64,000 nt of DNA, taken from NCBI RefSeq assembly GCF_032678705.1, contig NZ_JAVTSS010000001.1, positions 1,860,001 through 1,924,000 of the forward strand, given 5' to 3'. Position 1 is the stretch's first letter. Each line of letters opens with the position of its first letter. Below are positions 7,408-16,012 of the stretch, one piece after another. This DNA comes from Pedobacter frigiditerrae (GTDB lineage: Bacteria; Bacteroidota; Bacteroidia; Sphingobacteriales; Sphingobacteriaceae). Made by a program: the position numbers and the translations under genes. The notes under the pieces were generated by a model. That model made no database searches, was not told the origin of the DNA, and saw only the letters and a list, made by a program, of their open reading frames with translations.

Positions 7408-8190
7408 ATGAAGGTTATGAACTAAAACATCCCAAGCAAACCTCATAATAGTTCCAAAAACTACAATTAGGAAGAATATTCTGACAAACTTATTGCCTTT
7501 TAGTAAGGCTAATTTAGCACCGAAATAGGAGCCGATGATATTAAATATTGCCATTGGTATAGCATATTGATATAAGATATGCCCAGTAGAACTGAAGTAA
7601 ATAATTGCTGCCAAATTGGTGGCAATGTTTACAACCTTAGCGTGAGCACTGGCGTGGATAAAATCAAATCCGAGAACCGCAATAAAAACCAAGATGAGGA
7701 ATGATCCTGTTCCTGGACCAATTAAACCATCATAAAAACCAATGATTAAGCCAAAGAGGGCAGCTAACAACACCTGCTTTCTAACAGAATGTTCCTTGTG
7801 TTGATGAATGCCAAATTGCTTATTGAAATAAGTGTAAATAGCCACTAAAATAAGCACGACTAAAATAATTGGCTTAATCACTGCATTATTAATCATACTC
7901 ACAGAATATGCACCTAAAAGTGAGGCACAGAAAGCGGCAATTACACAAGAAATTAAAACCCTATAGTTAAATTGTACTTGTTTGGCATATTTAAAAGCCG
8001 CCACGCTAGTCCCGAAAAGAGAAGGGATTTTTACCGTTCCGAAAATACTGGCAACAGGGTAATGCGGTAAAATAAGTAGCGTGGCAGGAGTTTGCAATAA
8101 ACCTCCACCGCCCACAATGGCATCAATAAAACCTGCTGCGAAGGCTGCTAGGCAAAGTAAGATGAGTTCTTGTAGAAATGTGTTTGTCAT
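7405..8190 (-). CDS. TSUP family permease (sulfite exporter TauE/SafE type)
   Basis: A 261-residue membrane protein with about eight predicted helices. It carries the TSUP family's N-terminal AGFIDAIVGGGGLLQTPATLL segment and its internal repeat GFYDGLIGPGTGSFLIL (around residue 150). TSUP proteins move sulfur-containing anions or small organic acids such as sulfite, sulfoacetate or sulfolactate. The substrate cannot be read from sequence. It converges with the AI-2E transporter gene and is followed upstream by repeat-rich DNA. Length and helix pattern are normal for the family. Confidence 0.87.
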   Translation of the reverse strand: MTNTFLQELILLCLAAFAAGFIDAIVGGGGLLQTPATLLILPHYPVASIFGTVKIPSLFGTSVAAFKYAKQVQFNYRVLISCVIAAFCASLLGAYSVSMINNAVIKPIILVVLILVAIYTYFNKQFGIHQHKEHSVRKQVLLAALFGLIIGFYDGLIGPGTGSFLILVFIAVLGFDFIHASAHAKVVNIATNLAAIIYFSSTGHILYQYAIPMAIFNIIGSYFGAKLALLKGNKFVRIFFLIVVFGTIMRFAWDVLVHNLH

Positions 8191-8314
8191 TTAGAGCTTG
8201 TTTGTCATTCAGAACTTGTACCGATTTTATATCGGTAGCGCAGCAGCTTGTCCAGACTTCTTCGGGAAAGAATCTAATTAGAGATGTGGTACAATGTTTC
8301 TTATAATTAATTTT

Positions 8315-8337
8315 TCGGTTGGTGAGACAACGACCGA
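8315..8337. repeat. TCGGTTGGTG hairpin, copy 1
   Basis: TCGGTTGGTG-aga-CAACGACCGA, with a mismatch at two stem positions, followed by TAGA. Copies or relatives lie at 13644-13667 and 13682-13704. This hairpin and the next two features fill the gap between the TSUP gene and argS. Confidence 0.75.
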
Positions 8338-8364
8338 TAGACTTAACATTGATAATTATGCTAT

Positions 8365-8384
8365 CCGTCAGCTAAAGCAGACGG
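8365..8384. repeat. CCGTC hairpin followed by GCAATGAA
   Basis: CCGTCAGCT-aa-AGCAGACGG has one A/A mismatch and is followed directly by CAATGAA. The same arrangement occurs at 19448-19475, and in inverted form at 19517-19544. Confidence 0.75.
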
Positions 8385-8396
8385 CAATGAATTACA

Positions 8397-8438
8397 AACT
8401 CAACAACTTATCAACTCAACAACTTATCAACTCAACAA
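8397..8438 (+). repeat. 16-bp tandem repeat, 2.6 copies
   Basis: The unit AACTCAACAACTTATC is repeated without change at 8397, 8413 and (partly) 8429. It lies just downstream of the argS stop, on the strand opposite argS. Confidence 0.9.
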
Positions 8439-8467
8439 ATAATCAATTTAAACAGTTAACTCTTTAC

Positions 8468-10240
8468 TTACATCCTCTCTGGCACATTAATACCCAATAT
8501 CTTTGTTCCGCTTTTTAAAACATCAGCAGTAAGCTTACAAATATTTAAACGATGTTGCTTTAAAGCTGCATTTTCTTCTTTTACAATTGGAGGAACTTCG
8601 TGATAAAACTTATTAAATAACTTGGCTAATTCATATAAGTAATTCGCTAAAAATGCTGGACTATATGCTTTTGCTGCTGTAGAAATTTCAGTAGGATATT
8701 TAGCCAAAAGCATAATCATTTCTAGTTCAGTTTCTGAAAGCGCACCAAACTCCAAACTCTTAACTCCCGACTTATATTCCGCTTTCAACAACAATGATTT
8801 AATCCTAGCGTGAGTGTACTGTATAAACGGACCTGTATGACCTTGGAAATCGATAGATTCAGATGGGTCGAATAACAAACGTTTTTTAGGTTCAACTTTT
8901 AACAAGAAATATTTTAAAGCACCTAGTCCGATGTTATAGTAAAGCTCATCTTTTTCCTCATCAGAAAAATCATTTATTTTACCCAAAGCTTCCGTCTTCT
9001 GACGGGCAGTATCAATCATTTCTGCCACTAAATCATCTGCATCAACCACCGTTCCTTCCCTGCTTTTCATCTTTCCGCTAGGCAAATCTACCATCCCATA
9101 ACTTAAGTGATGTAGACCTTTTGCCCAGCTTTTACCAAGTTTTTCTAAGATTAAAAACAGAACCTTGAAGTGATAATCTTGTTCATTACCAACTACATAA
9201 ATAGATTGGTCCATCTTAAAATCATCATATTTCATTTGAGCAGTTCCTAAATCTTGCGTAATGTAAACCGAAGTTCCGTCAGCACGCAAAACTAGTTTTT
9301 GGTCTAAGCCATCCGCTGTTAAATCTATCCACACGGAGCCATCTTCTTTTTTAAAGAAAACGCCTTTTTCCAATCCTTCATCAACTGTATCTTTTCCTAA
9401 TAAATAGGTATTGCTTTCGTAGTAATATTTATCAAAATCTACACCTAAGTTTTTATAGCTAATATCAAACCCAGCGTAAACCCAACCATTCATCTTTTTC
9501 CAAAGATTAATAACGGCTTCATCACCAGCTTCCCAAGCCAACAACATTTGTTGAGCTTCCTTAATTAAAGGCGCATTCTTCTTGGCTTCATCTTCAGTCT
9601 GACCTTCCGCCATTAAGGCTGTAATCTCCTTTTTATATTCCTTATCAAAGATTACATAATACTTCCCTACCAAATGGTCGCCTTTTAAACCCGAACTTTC
9701 AGGAGTCTCGCCGTTGCCCCATTTTTGCCAAGCCAACATCGATTTACAGATATGAATTCCTCTATCGTTAACCAAATTCACTTTAAAAACTTCGTAACCA
9801 TCGGCTTTCAATAACTCAGCAACTGCATAACCTAATAAATTGTTGCGAACGTGGCCCAAGTGCAAAGGCTTGTTAGTGTTTGGCGAAGAATATTCTACCA
9901 TCACTTTTTGACCGTTCGATTTTATTTTACCAAAATCATCACTCAATAACTCGTTGTTCAATAAATTAATCCAGTAGCTTTCGGCTATGCTTAAGTTTAA
10001 AAAGCCCTTAACCACATTAAAGTCAGTGATATCTTCAACGTTTTCTACCAAATATTCGCCGATGGCTCTCGCGGTTTCCTCTGGAGATTTTTTAGAGATT
10101 TTAGTAAATGGAAAAACGACAATCGTAACCTGACCTTCAAATTCCTTACGCGTTTCTTGTATATTGATTACACTCTCCGCAATTTCTTCATTGTAGATTT
10201 GTTTAATTGCATTAAGCGTGGCAGTGATAATAAAATTCAT
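8468..10240 (-). CDS. argS: Arginyl-tRNA synthetase
   Basis: A 590-residue class I aminoacyl-tRNA synthetase that charges tRNA-Arg with arginine in the cytoplasm. The N-terminal tRNA-binding domain (about 1-110) is followed by the Rossmann catalytic core. That core holds the HIGH-type motif (NKPLHLGHVRNN, HLGH near residue 129) and the KMSKS-type loop (SGKMKSREGTV near residue 392). The C-terminal anticodon-binding helical bundle ends with the normal Arg-RS terminus INVPERM. Length is as expected. It is transcribed alone and diverges from an arginine-deiminase-like gene 130 bp away, suggesting a small arginine-related neighbourhood. Confidence 0.97.
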   Translation of the reverse strand: MNFIITATLNAIKQIYNEEIAESVINIQETRKEFEGQVTIVVFPFTKISKKSPEETARAIGEYLVENVEDITDFNVVKGFLNLSIAESYWINLLNNELLSDDFGKIKSNGQKVMVEYSSPNTNKPLHLGHVRNNLLGYAVAELLKADGYEVFKVNLVNDRGIHICKSMLAWQKWGNGETPESSGLKGDHLVGKYYVIFDKEYKKEITALMAEGQTEDEAKKNAPLIKEAQQMLLAWEAGDEAVINLWKKMNGWVYAGFDISYKNLGVDFDKYYYESNTYLLGKDTVDEGLEKGVFFKKEDGSVWIDLTADGLDQKLVLRADGTSVYITQDLGTAQMKYDDFKMDQSIYVVGNEQDYHFKVLFLILEKLGKSWAKGLHHLSYGMVDLPSGKMKSREGTVVDADDLVAEMIDTARQKTEALGKINDFSDEEKDELYYNIGLGALKYFLLKVEPKKRLLFDPSESIDFQGHTGPFIQYTHARIKSLLLKAEYKSGVKSLEFGALSETELEMIMLLAKYPTEISTAAKAYSPAFLANYLYELAKLFNKFYHEVPPIVKEENAALKQHRLNICKLTADVLKSGTKILGINVPERM

Positions 10241-10370
10241 ATCGCAAAAATATATAAAAAAGGTGGAAGGCGGAAGGTTTTAAGGTAGAAGGTCTTATCT
10301 TGCTACTCGATACTTGCTACTTGATACTATTCTAAAATTAAATAGCTTTGTGCAACAACATACCAAATAT

Positions 10371-11816
10371 ATGAGTAAACAACAACAGGGTTTTAAAGTT
10401 AATGTAAATACGGAAATAGGCCGATTGAGGAAATTATTAATCCATAGTCCAGATAGTGGATTGGGAAAAGTAGTTCCTTCTAAGGCACAAGATTGGCTTT
10501 TTGAGGATATTGTTCACTTAGATACCATCCGTAAAGGCGAATACGATTACTATTTAAAGTTGTTGATGTACTTTTTGGACCCTGAAAAGATTAAAGGTAA
10601 ATTAGCCGATATTGATTCTGAAGAAGCCAATCGTAATTTCTATAAACCTGGGCACAAAGACTTCCACAATTCTAATTCAGTTTTAGAAATCCAACAATTG
10701 TTGATTGAGATGTTGGAAAATGAATCGATTAAGAAAAAATTAGTTTCTGCAGTTTGTGCCATAGAAGGGTGTACTTATAAATTACAGCTTCAACTAGCTG
10801 AAATGAACCCAAAAGAATTGGCAGAATTGTGCATTTCGGGTACAATGGCAGATGATACGATGATATTTGCCCCTATTCCTAATTTGATTTTCACAAGGGA
10901 TGTGGGCACTACGATTAACAATTTCATTCTGCTTAATAAACCTGCAAAAAAAGCTCGTGCTCGCGAAACATTGTTGATGCGCTATTTATTCTTTAATCAC
11001 CCTGTTTTTGAAGCCTATAGAAATAACATCTTAGAAATTCCAGATGTTACGATGCATTTCTTAAGACCAGGTGATGAGCCTTCATTTAGCACTACTTTAG
11101 AAGGTGGTGATGTAATGATGGTGAGTCCAAATCATGTTTTAATAGGTTGTAGTGAAAGGACATCAGAACATGGGGCAAATGAAGCTATTAAATTGTTATT
11201 TGAACAAAATGTTGTAGAAAAGGTAACGGTGGTTAAAATTCCTGCGAAGCGAGATTATATGCACTTAGATACCGTTTTTACGCAAGTGAAAAGGAATACT
11301 TGGGTAATTTTAAACTCCATTGCACACTCGCCTAAGTTTAACGCAGATGAACCGATTAACTTTCTGAAGGAACCAGAAAAACTAGAAGCTACAACTGCTA
11401 TTCAATTTCACAAAGATAAACCTGGAGAGCCTAAATATTTCGAGCATGTAGAGGCTTTGTTAGATGATATCAGCCGAAACGATTTACACAGTACTGAGCC
11501 TACTAAAATCATCTATAGCGGAAACAATACTTTCCCTTATGATTCGAGGGAACAATGGACCGATTCATGTAATTTACTGGCCTTAAAAGAAGGTATTGTT
11601 GTGGGATATGACAGAAACGACAAAACTGTAGACGCTTTTAAAGCGGAAGGCTTTAACATTGTTGATGTAAAAGATTTAATTCAAGATTTGGAAAGTGGCA
11701 AGGTCGATGCAAATACAATGACAGATACTTTGATTTTAATGCCATCAGCAGAATTATCTAGGGCTAGAGGCGGATTTCATTGTATGAGTTTACCGATATT
11801 GAGGGATGGCATTTAA
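10371..11816 (+). CDS. Arginine deiminase / amidinotransferase superfamily enzyme
   Basis: Guanidino-group-modifying enzyme of the arginine deiminase fold, 481 residues from the preferred ATG at 10371. A longer frame from 10314 would add 19 residues encoded by repeat-like DNA, so the internal start is chosen. Deiminase landmarks appear in order: FTRDVG, LEGGDVMMVSP (acidic catalytic residue), a His of the active-site strand in MHLDTVFTQV, and the terminal RGGFHCMSLPI with the nucleophilic Cys. The set matches arginine deiminase (arginine to citrulline plus ammonia), but the protein is about 70 residues longer than ArcA. No ornithine carbamoyltransferase or carbamate kinase lies nearby, so a classical ADI pathway is not supported. 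The next gene is of the same fold. Confidence 0.78.
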   Translation: MSKQQQGFKVNVNTEIGRLRKLLIHSPDSGLGKVVPSKAQDWLFEDIVHLDTIRKGEYDYYLKLLMYFLDPEKIKGKLADIDSEEANRNFYKPGHKDFHNSNSVLEIQQLLIEMLENESIKKKLVSAVCAIEGCTYKLQLQLAEMNPKELAELCISGTMADDTMIFAPIPNLIFTRDVGTTINNFILLNKPAKKARARETLLMRYLFFNHPVFEAYRNNILEIPDVTMHFLRPGDEPSFSTTLEGGDVMMVSPNHVLIGCSERTSEHGANEAIKLLFEQNVVEKVTVVKIPAKRDYMHLDTVFTQVKRNTWVILNSIAHSPKFNADEPINFLKEPEKLEATTAIQFHKDKPGEPKYFEHVEALLDDISRNDLHSTEPTKIIYSGNNTFPYDSREQWTDSCNLLALKEGIVVGYDRNDKTVDAFKAEGFNIVDVKDLIQDLESGKVDANTMTDTLILMPSAELSRARGGFHCMSLPILRDGI

Positions 11817-11817
11817 A

Positions 11818-11953
11818 AAGGTCAATAGACAATGGTTAATAGACTATAGCCATTGTCCATAAGCTATCAACCATAAGCAATTCTAAAAACTTAATAAGGT
11901 CAATAGACAATGGTTAATAGACCATAGCCATTGTCCATCAGCCATCAACCATA
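11818..11953 (+). repeat. Two tandem 58-bp repeats, period 78 bp
   Basis: Copies at 11818-11875 and 11896-11953 have equal length and three mismatches. Each contains an inner inverted repeat GACAATGG...CCATTGTC. They fill the whole gap between the two amidinotransferase-fold genes. Confidence 0.9.
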
Positions 11954-11966
11954 GACAATTAAACTA

Positions 11967-12884
11967 ATGAGCCAATCCACCAACCACATATTAATGATTC
12001 GTCCAGTTGATTTTAAGTTCAATGAACAAACAGCGGGCAATAATAAATTTCAAATTGCTTCAGCAGATGCTGATGTACAGCAACAAGCATTAGCAGAATT
12101 TGATGGTTTTGTAAATTTATTGCGAACAAACGGAGTTGATGTTACTGTGATTGATGATACCTTAGAACCATCAACCCCAGATTCTATTTTTCCAAATAAC
12201 TGGGTTTCATTTCACGATGATGGAGAAGTTATTCTCTACCCGATGTTCTCAGAAAACAGACGTGCAGAACGAAGAGAGGACATTATCCATACCGTAAGTG
12301 AGCACTTTAAAGTTGGAAAAGTAACCGATTTAAGCACAGACGAAGCGCAAGATATATTTTTAGAAGGAACAGGAAGTTTAGTGTTAGATAGGGATAACAA
12401 AATAGCTTATGCCTGCATTTCTATCAGAACAAATGAAATTGCCTTAAATAAATTTTGTAAGGCTACAGGTTATACTCCTATTGTATTTAACGCTGGTGAT
12501 TTTAGTGGTTTCCCTATTTACCATACCAATGTGATGATGTGTGTTGGCGATAAATTTGCTGTTGTTTGTTTCGAATCAATTGCTGATGTTAATGAACAGG
12601 AAACCGTTAAAACTAGCCTAAAAAGTCATCAAAAAGAGCTTATAGAAATCAACTATGACCAAATGAATCGTTTTGCTGGAAACATGTTGCAGGTTAAAAA
12701 TGATGTTGGAGAAAGTTTATTAGTGATGTCTGAACAGGCTTATTTGTCTTTGGATAAAAACCAAATTTCTAGCTTGGAGAAATATTGTAAAATCATTTAT
12801 GCTCCACTTTACACGATTGAAAAAAATGGTGGTGGTAGCGCAAGATGTATGTTAGCAGAGGTGCATCTGCCGCTGAAGAATTAA
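11967..12884 (+). CDS. ctlX: Amidinotransferase-fold hydrolase, CtlX-like
   Basis: A 305-residue protein of the amidinotransferase superfamily that resembles CtlX (citrulline utilisation hydrolase) and arginine-deiminase-related proteins. Visible motifs are MIRPVDFKFN at the start, the conserved PDSIFPNNWVSFHDDGEVILYPM (acidic and substrate-binding residues), EGTGSLVLDR, the His of IYHTNVMM, and the terminal NGGGSARCMLAEV with the catalytic Cys. The fold acts on guanidino or ureido substrates such as arginine, citrulline or dimethylarginine. The exact substrate is not visible; the gene name is a family-level assignment. It follows the arginine-deiminase-like gene, with a repeat-filled 150-bp gap, and the two may share substrate chemistry. 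Confidence 0.75.
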   Translation: MSQSTNHILMIRPVDFKFNEQTAGNNKFQIASADADVQQQALAEFDGFVNLLRTNGVDVTVIDDTLEPSTPDSIFPNNWVSFHDDGEVILYPMFSENRRAERREDIIHTVSEHFKVGKVTDLSTDEAQDIFLEGTGSLVLDRDNKIAYACISIRTNEIALNKFCKATGYTPIVFNAGDFSGFPIYHTNVMMCVGDKFAVVCFESIADVNEQETVKTSLKSHQKELIEINYDQMNRFAGNMLQVKNDVGESLLVMSEQAYLSLDKNQISSLEKYCKIIYAPLYTIEKNGGGSARCMLAEVHLPLKN

Positions 12885-12903
12885 GAACATAATTCCCTAC
12901 CAT

Positions 12904-12980
12904 TGTCAGTCTGAGCTTGTCGAAGACGATGTATTATTCAATGGATTCACCTTCAGTCCATCGACAGGCTCAGGATGACA
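12904..12980. repeat. GTCAGTCTGAGC palindromic element
   Basis: The left arm (12904-12927, TGTCAGTCTGAGCTTGTCGA then AGAC) pairs imperfectly with 12961-12980 (TCGACAGGCTCAGGATGACA). The 24-bp left arm recurs exactly, in opposite orientation, at 42016-42039. Confidence 0.85.
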
Positions 12981-13047
12981 TTGACTAAAAATGGGCACCC
13001 CTCCAATCCAAATTAATTCAGTATTTTCGCCGAAAATCTAAATTAAT

Positions 13048-13626
13048 ATGTCTTTACAACAAGAGCTTTTAAATCGTTCAGGTAATAAATGTGAGTTATG
13101 TACAGCTGATACAAATCTATCAGTATATGAAGTTCCTCCTACAAGCAATGCCAATGCAGACAATAGCATTATGGTTTGCAAAACTTGTTTAGACCAGATT
13201 GAGAAAAATGAGCAAATCAATCCAGAACATTGGAAGGTATTAACTGAAACCATGTGGTCTGAATTTGCACCTGTTCAGGTTATGGCTTGGAGAATGTTAA
13301 GCAGATTAAGAAATGAAGGTTGGGCGGCAGATAGCTTAGACATCTTATACCTTGATGAGGGAACTTTAGAATGGGCTAAAAAAACAGGCGACCATGAGCA
13401 AGATGGCACTGTAGAATTTCATCAAGATAGTAATGGCGCTCGTTTGTTAGAAGGCGATACGGTGGTTTTAATTAAAACTTTAGATGTTAAAGGAAGTACA
13501 ATAAGTGCTAAGCTTGGAACAGTTGTAAAAAACATCCGCTTAGTACATGATAATACCGAGCAAATTGAAGGCAAGGTTGAGGGTCAAACTATTGTGATAT
13601 TGACGAAATATCTTAGAAAAGGATAA
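13048..13626 (+). CDS. PhnA/YjdM family zinc-ribbon protein
   Basis: A 192-residue PhnA (YjdM) family protein. The N-terminal half has two CxxC pairs (CELC near residue 15 and CKTC near residue 47) that would form a zinc ribbon. The C-terminal half is the PhnA beta-barrel (LLEGDTVVLIKTLDVKGS to IVILTKYLRKG). Despite its historical name, PhnA is not a proven phosphonate enzyme and its biochemical role is uncertain. No phosphonate genes are near. The putative -7-like TATTTTCG lies about 25 bp before the start. It is a single-gene unit, ended by hairpin repeats at 13644-13704. Confidence 0.85.
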   Translation: MSLQQELLNRSGNKCELCTADTNLSVYEVPPTSNANADNSIMVCKTCLDQIEKNEQINPEHWKVLTETMWSEFAPVQVMAWRMLSRLRNEGWAADSLDILYLDEGTLEWAKKTGDHEQDGTVEFHQDSNGARLLEGDTVVLIKTLDVKGSTISAKLGTVVKNIRLVHDNTEQIEGKVEGQTIVILTKYLRKG

Positions 13627-13643
13627 TCATAACTTCTCGCCTA

Positions 13644-13704
13644 TCGGCTGGTGTCTCCACCAGCCGAAATTATACAGTGTTTCGGTCGGTGAGACACCAA
13701 CCGA
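13644..13704. repeat. Pair of TCGG-type hairpins
   Basis: The first, TCGGCTGGTG-tctc-CACCAGCCGA (13644-13667), is a perfect 10-bp stem. The second, TCGGTCGGTG-aga-CACCAACCGA (13682-13704), has one mismatch and ends in TAGA like the copy at 8315. They lie just after the PhnA-like gene. Confidence 0.8.
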
Positions 13705-13783
13705 TAGAAAAAAGGATAATTTATATTATTTCTTCAGACACATTAAGCTGAGCAATTTTTTTTTATTGCCCACAGATATCGGG

Positions 13784-13823
13784 GATTCCGCAGATTTTAA
13801 AAAAATAAAAAATCTGCGAAATC
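13784..13823. repeat. GATTCCGCAGATTTT hairpin
   Basis: Arms GATTCCGCAGATTTT (13784-13798) and AAAATCTGCGAAATC (13809-13823) form a 15-bp stem with one mismatch and a 10-base A-rich loop. It could act as a terminator for the minus-strand glycosidase gene 38 bp away. It shares the word CGCAGATT with the ends of the 20424-20705 element. Confidence 0.65.
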
Positions 13824-13860
13824 AGCGGGAGAAATACGTTGCACAACTTTGGACAAAGAT

Positions 13861-16002
13861 TTACATCATTTTCTTAAAACCTTCCCATTTCACTTTCCAA
13901 GTTCCATCTTTTGGGAAACCTGGGTTGGCAACTGTATTTCCATCCCAGCCAGCACACATCATGGCAACCGCAGTTAGTAAACCTCCATTTCCAGGTAAAT
14001 AAATGCGTAACCTATCATCTTGGTAATTATGCCCATTAATTAAATAGGTATTGGTTTTAATATCCATCATCAAGGCATCAACTGCTTTTTCTGGCAGTCC
14101 TAAACGAGCGGCAGACATTGCGGTCATCGGGAAATCCCAGCCCCAAGTATCTGTCCAAGTCCAAGTATTCCATACTAGGTCAAATGTTTTTTTCATTACT
14201 TTTTTGTCTAACAAATCAGTTTCTGGCAACATTCCATAAGTTCCTAATACAGATGGATGGTCGGTTTTATACTCAGGATTTGTATAAGAATCAGGTGAAC
14301 TTTCTGTGGCAAGGTAAACTCCATCTTTAATTGGAAGTGGAGATAGCTTTTTAATTACATCATCCCAATGGGCATTTCTTTTTAAACCCGACCTTTCTCT
14401 CCAAGCTTGTGCTGTTTTTAAAGCCCATTCCCAATAAGCCAATTCATAAGTTGGGTTATAAGTTGTATCAGCCTTAAAACGTTCTTGAGCAGGAATTAAA
14501 CCTGGACCCAGCACATATCTTTTTTTAATGGGGTCGTAATTTGCAAAAGAAGCCATAAAATCTGCAGTTGCAAACACCAATGATTTATATTTCTCCAATA
14601 TGCTTTTATTGGGATTTGCACGATAAGCCAACTCACTAAAGGTAATGATATGTGGCTGTTGCCAAATCAGCATCGCACCTATTGACGACGGACTTTCATT
14701 TCCATTATTGTCCGTCATTTTTTGCCACCTTGCTCCTTTAAAACCTTGCAATGCTGCAATTTGAACTGCTTTACTTTTAACTTTAAAATAATAATTCATA
14801 CTAGGAGTTAATAAAGCTGGTCTGCCCCAAAGTGCAAAATGAGTAGCGTGCCACCAGTGCATCTCCAAATGTGGTTTTCCGAACCAACTGTTATAAGTTA
14901 AGCCTGTTTCTTGTGGAGGGTAATCTCCCGCACATTGTATTTTTGTAAGATATTGAGATAGTATTATTCTTCGCTCCAATTCATTGGCACGAACATCGGT
15001 ACTTCCTTGAAAATCTATCGCAGCACCACTTAACCAAAAAGCTTTCCATTTTGAAGTGCTATTCGTTTTGATAACCTCGAAAGAAGGAATTGCTTTTGCA
15101 CTTTTATAAGGTGAAAAAAGACAGCTAAAAGAAAACGAGTTTGAACTTTTATCAGGCAATAGGATAAAATAATGCTTAGACTTTTCATTCAGCTTTGCTA
15201 AACCACTCCACGAAAAGGAGGTAAAATAAGCAGCAGAATCTAATTGATGAGAAATTAAACCACCATTTTGCTGTGAATTGATGATAGTAGAACGATGTCT
15301 ATCTCCATCTTTCTGGTTCGTACCAAAATCTGACCATTCTCCCGTTGGATAAGGAAAACGAATTCTAACTTTCAATCGCCCAGCTTTTATTAAAGCTGAT
15401 TTTACTTGTGCACTTACAATATCTTGGTCTTGCCCAGAAAAGGTTCTAACTTCTACGGAAACACCCTCAAAAGTAAAAAGACTCTTAATTTCACCTGTCC
15501 AAGGGTCTAATGTTTGATTAATGTTTTTGATATCTCCTTCAGATGCAAGCGTTCCATTAGATTTGATTAACTCTAATCCGATATTGCCTAATTGCAATCT
15601 ATGCACATTTTGACGGAAATAATTTGTGGCTTCTTTTGCTCTTAATGGTTCATTTAACTGAACTACATAAGGCACTTTACGACCATATTGATTGTAATAT
15701 TTGTAAGCTTCTTGAATTTTATAACCAGCAGTATTTTTAAAACTATCCCATCCCCATTCAGATTGTGTTCCGAGGCAAACACCTTTTTCATAACGTTCTG
15801 GAAAAGTTTGCAAACCAGTCGCATCAACAGTAAAAGCAAACCTACCATTACCCACTGAAAGTGAGGAAAGTGAATCAATTTTATTAACGTGTATAATATG
15901 TCTTTTGACTACTGACTCTCTATTTATCTGTGCAGATAATGAATGACAAAAAAGAAGAAGTGAAATCAACGTAATTAAATTTTTAAATATTATTATTTTC
16001 AT
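13861..16002 (-). CDS. Secreted six-hairpin (alpha/alpha)6 glycosidase-like protein
   Basis: A 713-residue secreted protein: an N-terminal signal peptide ending in the LSAQ region is followed by a beta-rich N-terminal part (about 30-330) and an (alpha/alpha)6-barrel C-terminal half. The barrel shows GKPHLEMHWWHATHFALWG (about residue 375-395) and WTWTDTWGWDFPMTAMSAARLG (about 605-630), features of GH65/GH95-like six-hairpin glycosidases. I cannot assign a CAZy family. It follows the GH28 gene by 10 bp on the same strand, so both are probably one transcript acting on the same plant polysaccharide, plausibly pectin or rhamnogalacturonan side chains. No SusC/SusD pair is adjacent. Confidence 0.7.
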   Translation of the reverse strand: MKIIIFKNLITLISLLLFCHSLSAQINRESVVKRHIIHVNKIDSLSSLSVGNGRFAFTVDATGLQTFPERYEKGVCLGTQSEWGWDSFKNTAGYKIQEAYKYYNQYGRKVPYVVQLNEPLRAKEATNYFRQNVHRLQLGNIGLELIKSNGTLASEGDIKNINQTLDPWTGEIKSLFTFEGVSVEVRTFSGQDQDIVSAQVKSALIKAGRLKVRIRFPYPTGEWSDFGTNQKDGDRHRSTIINSQQNGGLISHQLDSAAYFTSFSWSGLAKLNEKSKHYFILLPDKSSNSFSFSCLFSPYKSAKAIPSFEVIKTNSTSKWKAFWLSGAAIDFQGSTDVRANELERRIILSQYLTKIQCAGDYPPQETGLTYNSWFGKPHLEMHWWHATHFALWGRPALLTPSMNYYFKVKSKAVQIAALQGFKGARWQKMTDNNGNESPSSIGAMLIWQQPHIITFSELAYRANPNKSILEKYKSLVFATADFMASFANYDPIKKRYVLGPGLIPAQERFKADTTYNPTYELAYWEWALKTAQAWRERSGLKRNAHWDDVIKKLSPLPIKDGVYLATESSPDSYTNPEYKTDHPSVLGTYGMLPETDLLDKKVMKKTFDLVWNTWTWTDTWGWDFPMTAMSAARLGLPEKAVDALMMDIKTNTYLINGHNYQDDRLRIYLPGNGGLLTAVAMMCAGWDGNTVANPGFPKDGTWKVKWEGFKKMM

Positions 16003-16012
16003 TTATAATCAA

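Noticed and set aside
8294..8518. 74-codon plus-strand frame near argS
   Set aside because: It is made of hairpin and 16-bp tandem repeat sequence and runs into argS on the other strand.
10314..10370. N-terminal extension of the arginine-deiminase-like gene
   Set aside because: The 19 extra residues come from repeat-like leader DNA; the ATG at 10371 begins the conserved protein.
13766..14002. 78-codon plus-strand frame
   Set aside because: It overlaps the hairpin at 13784 and the end of the minus-strand glycosidase gene.
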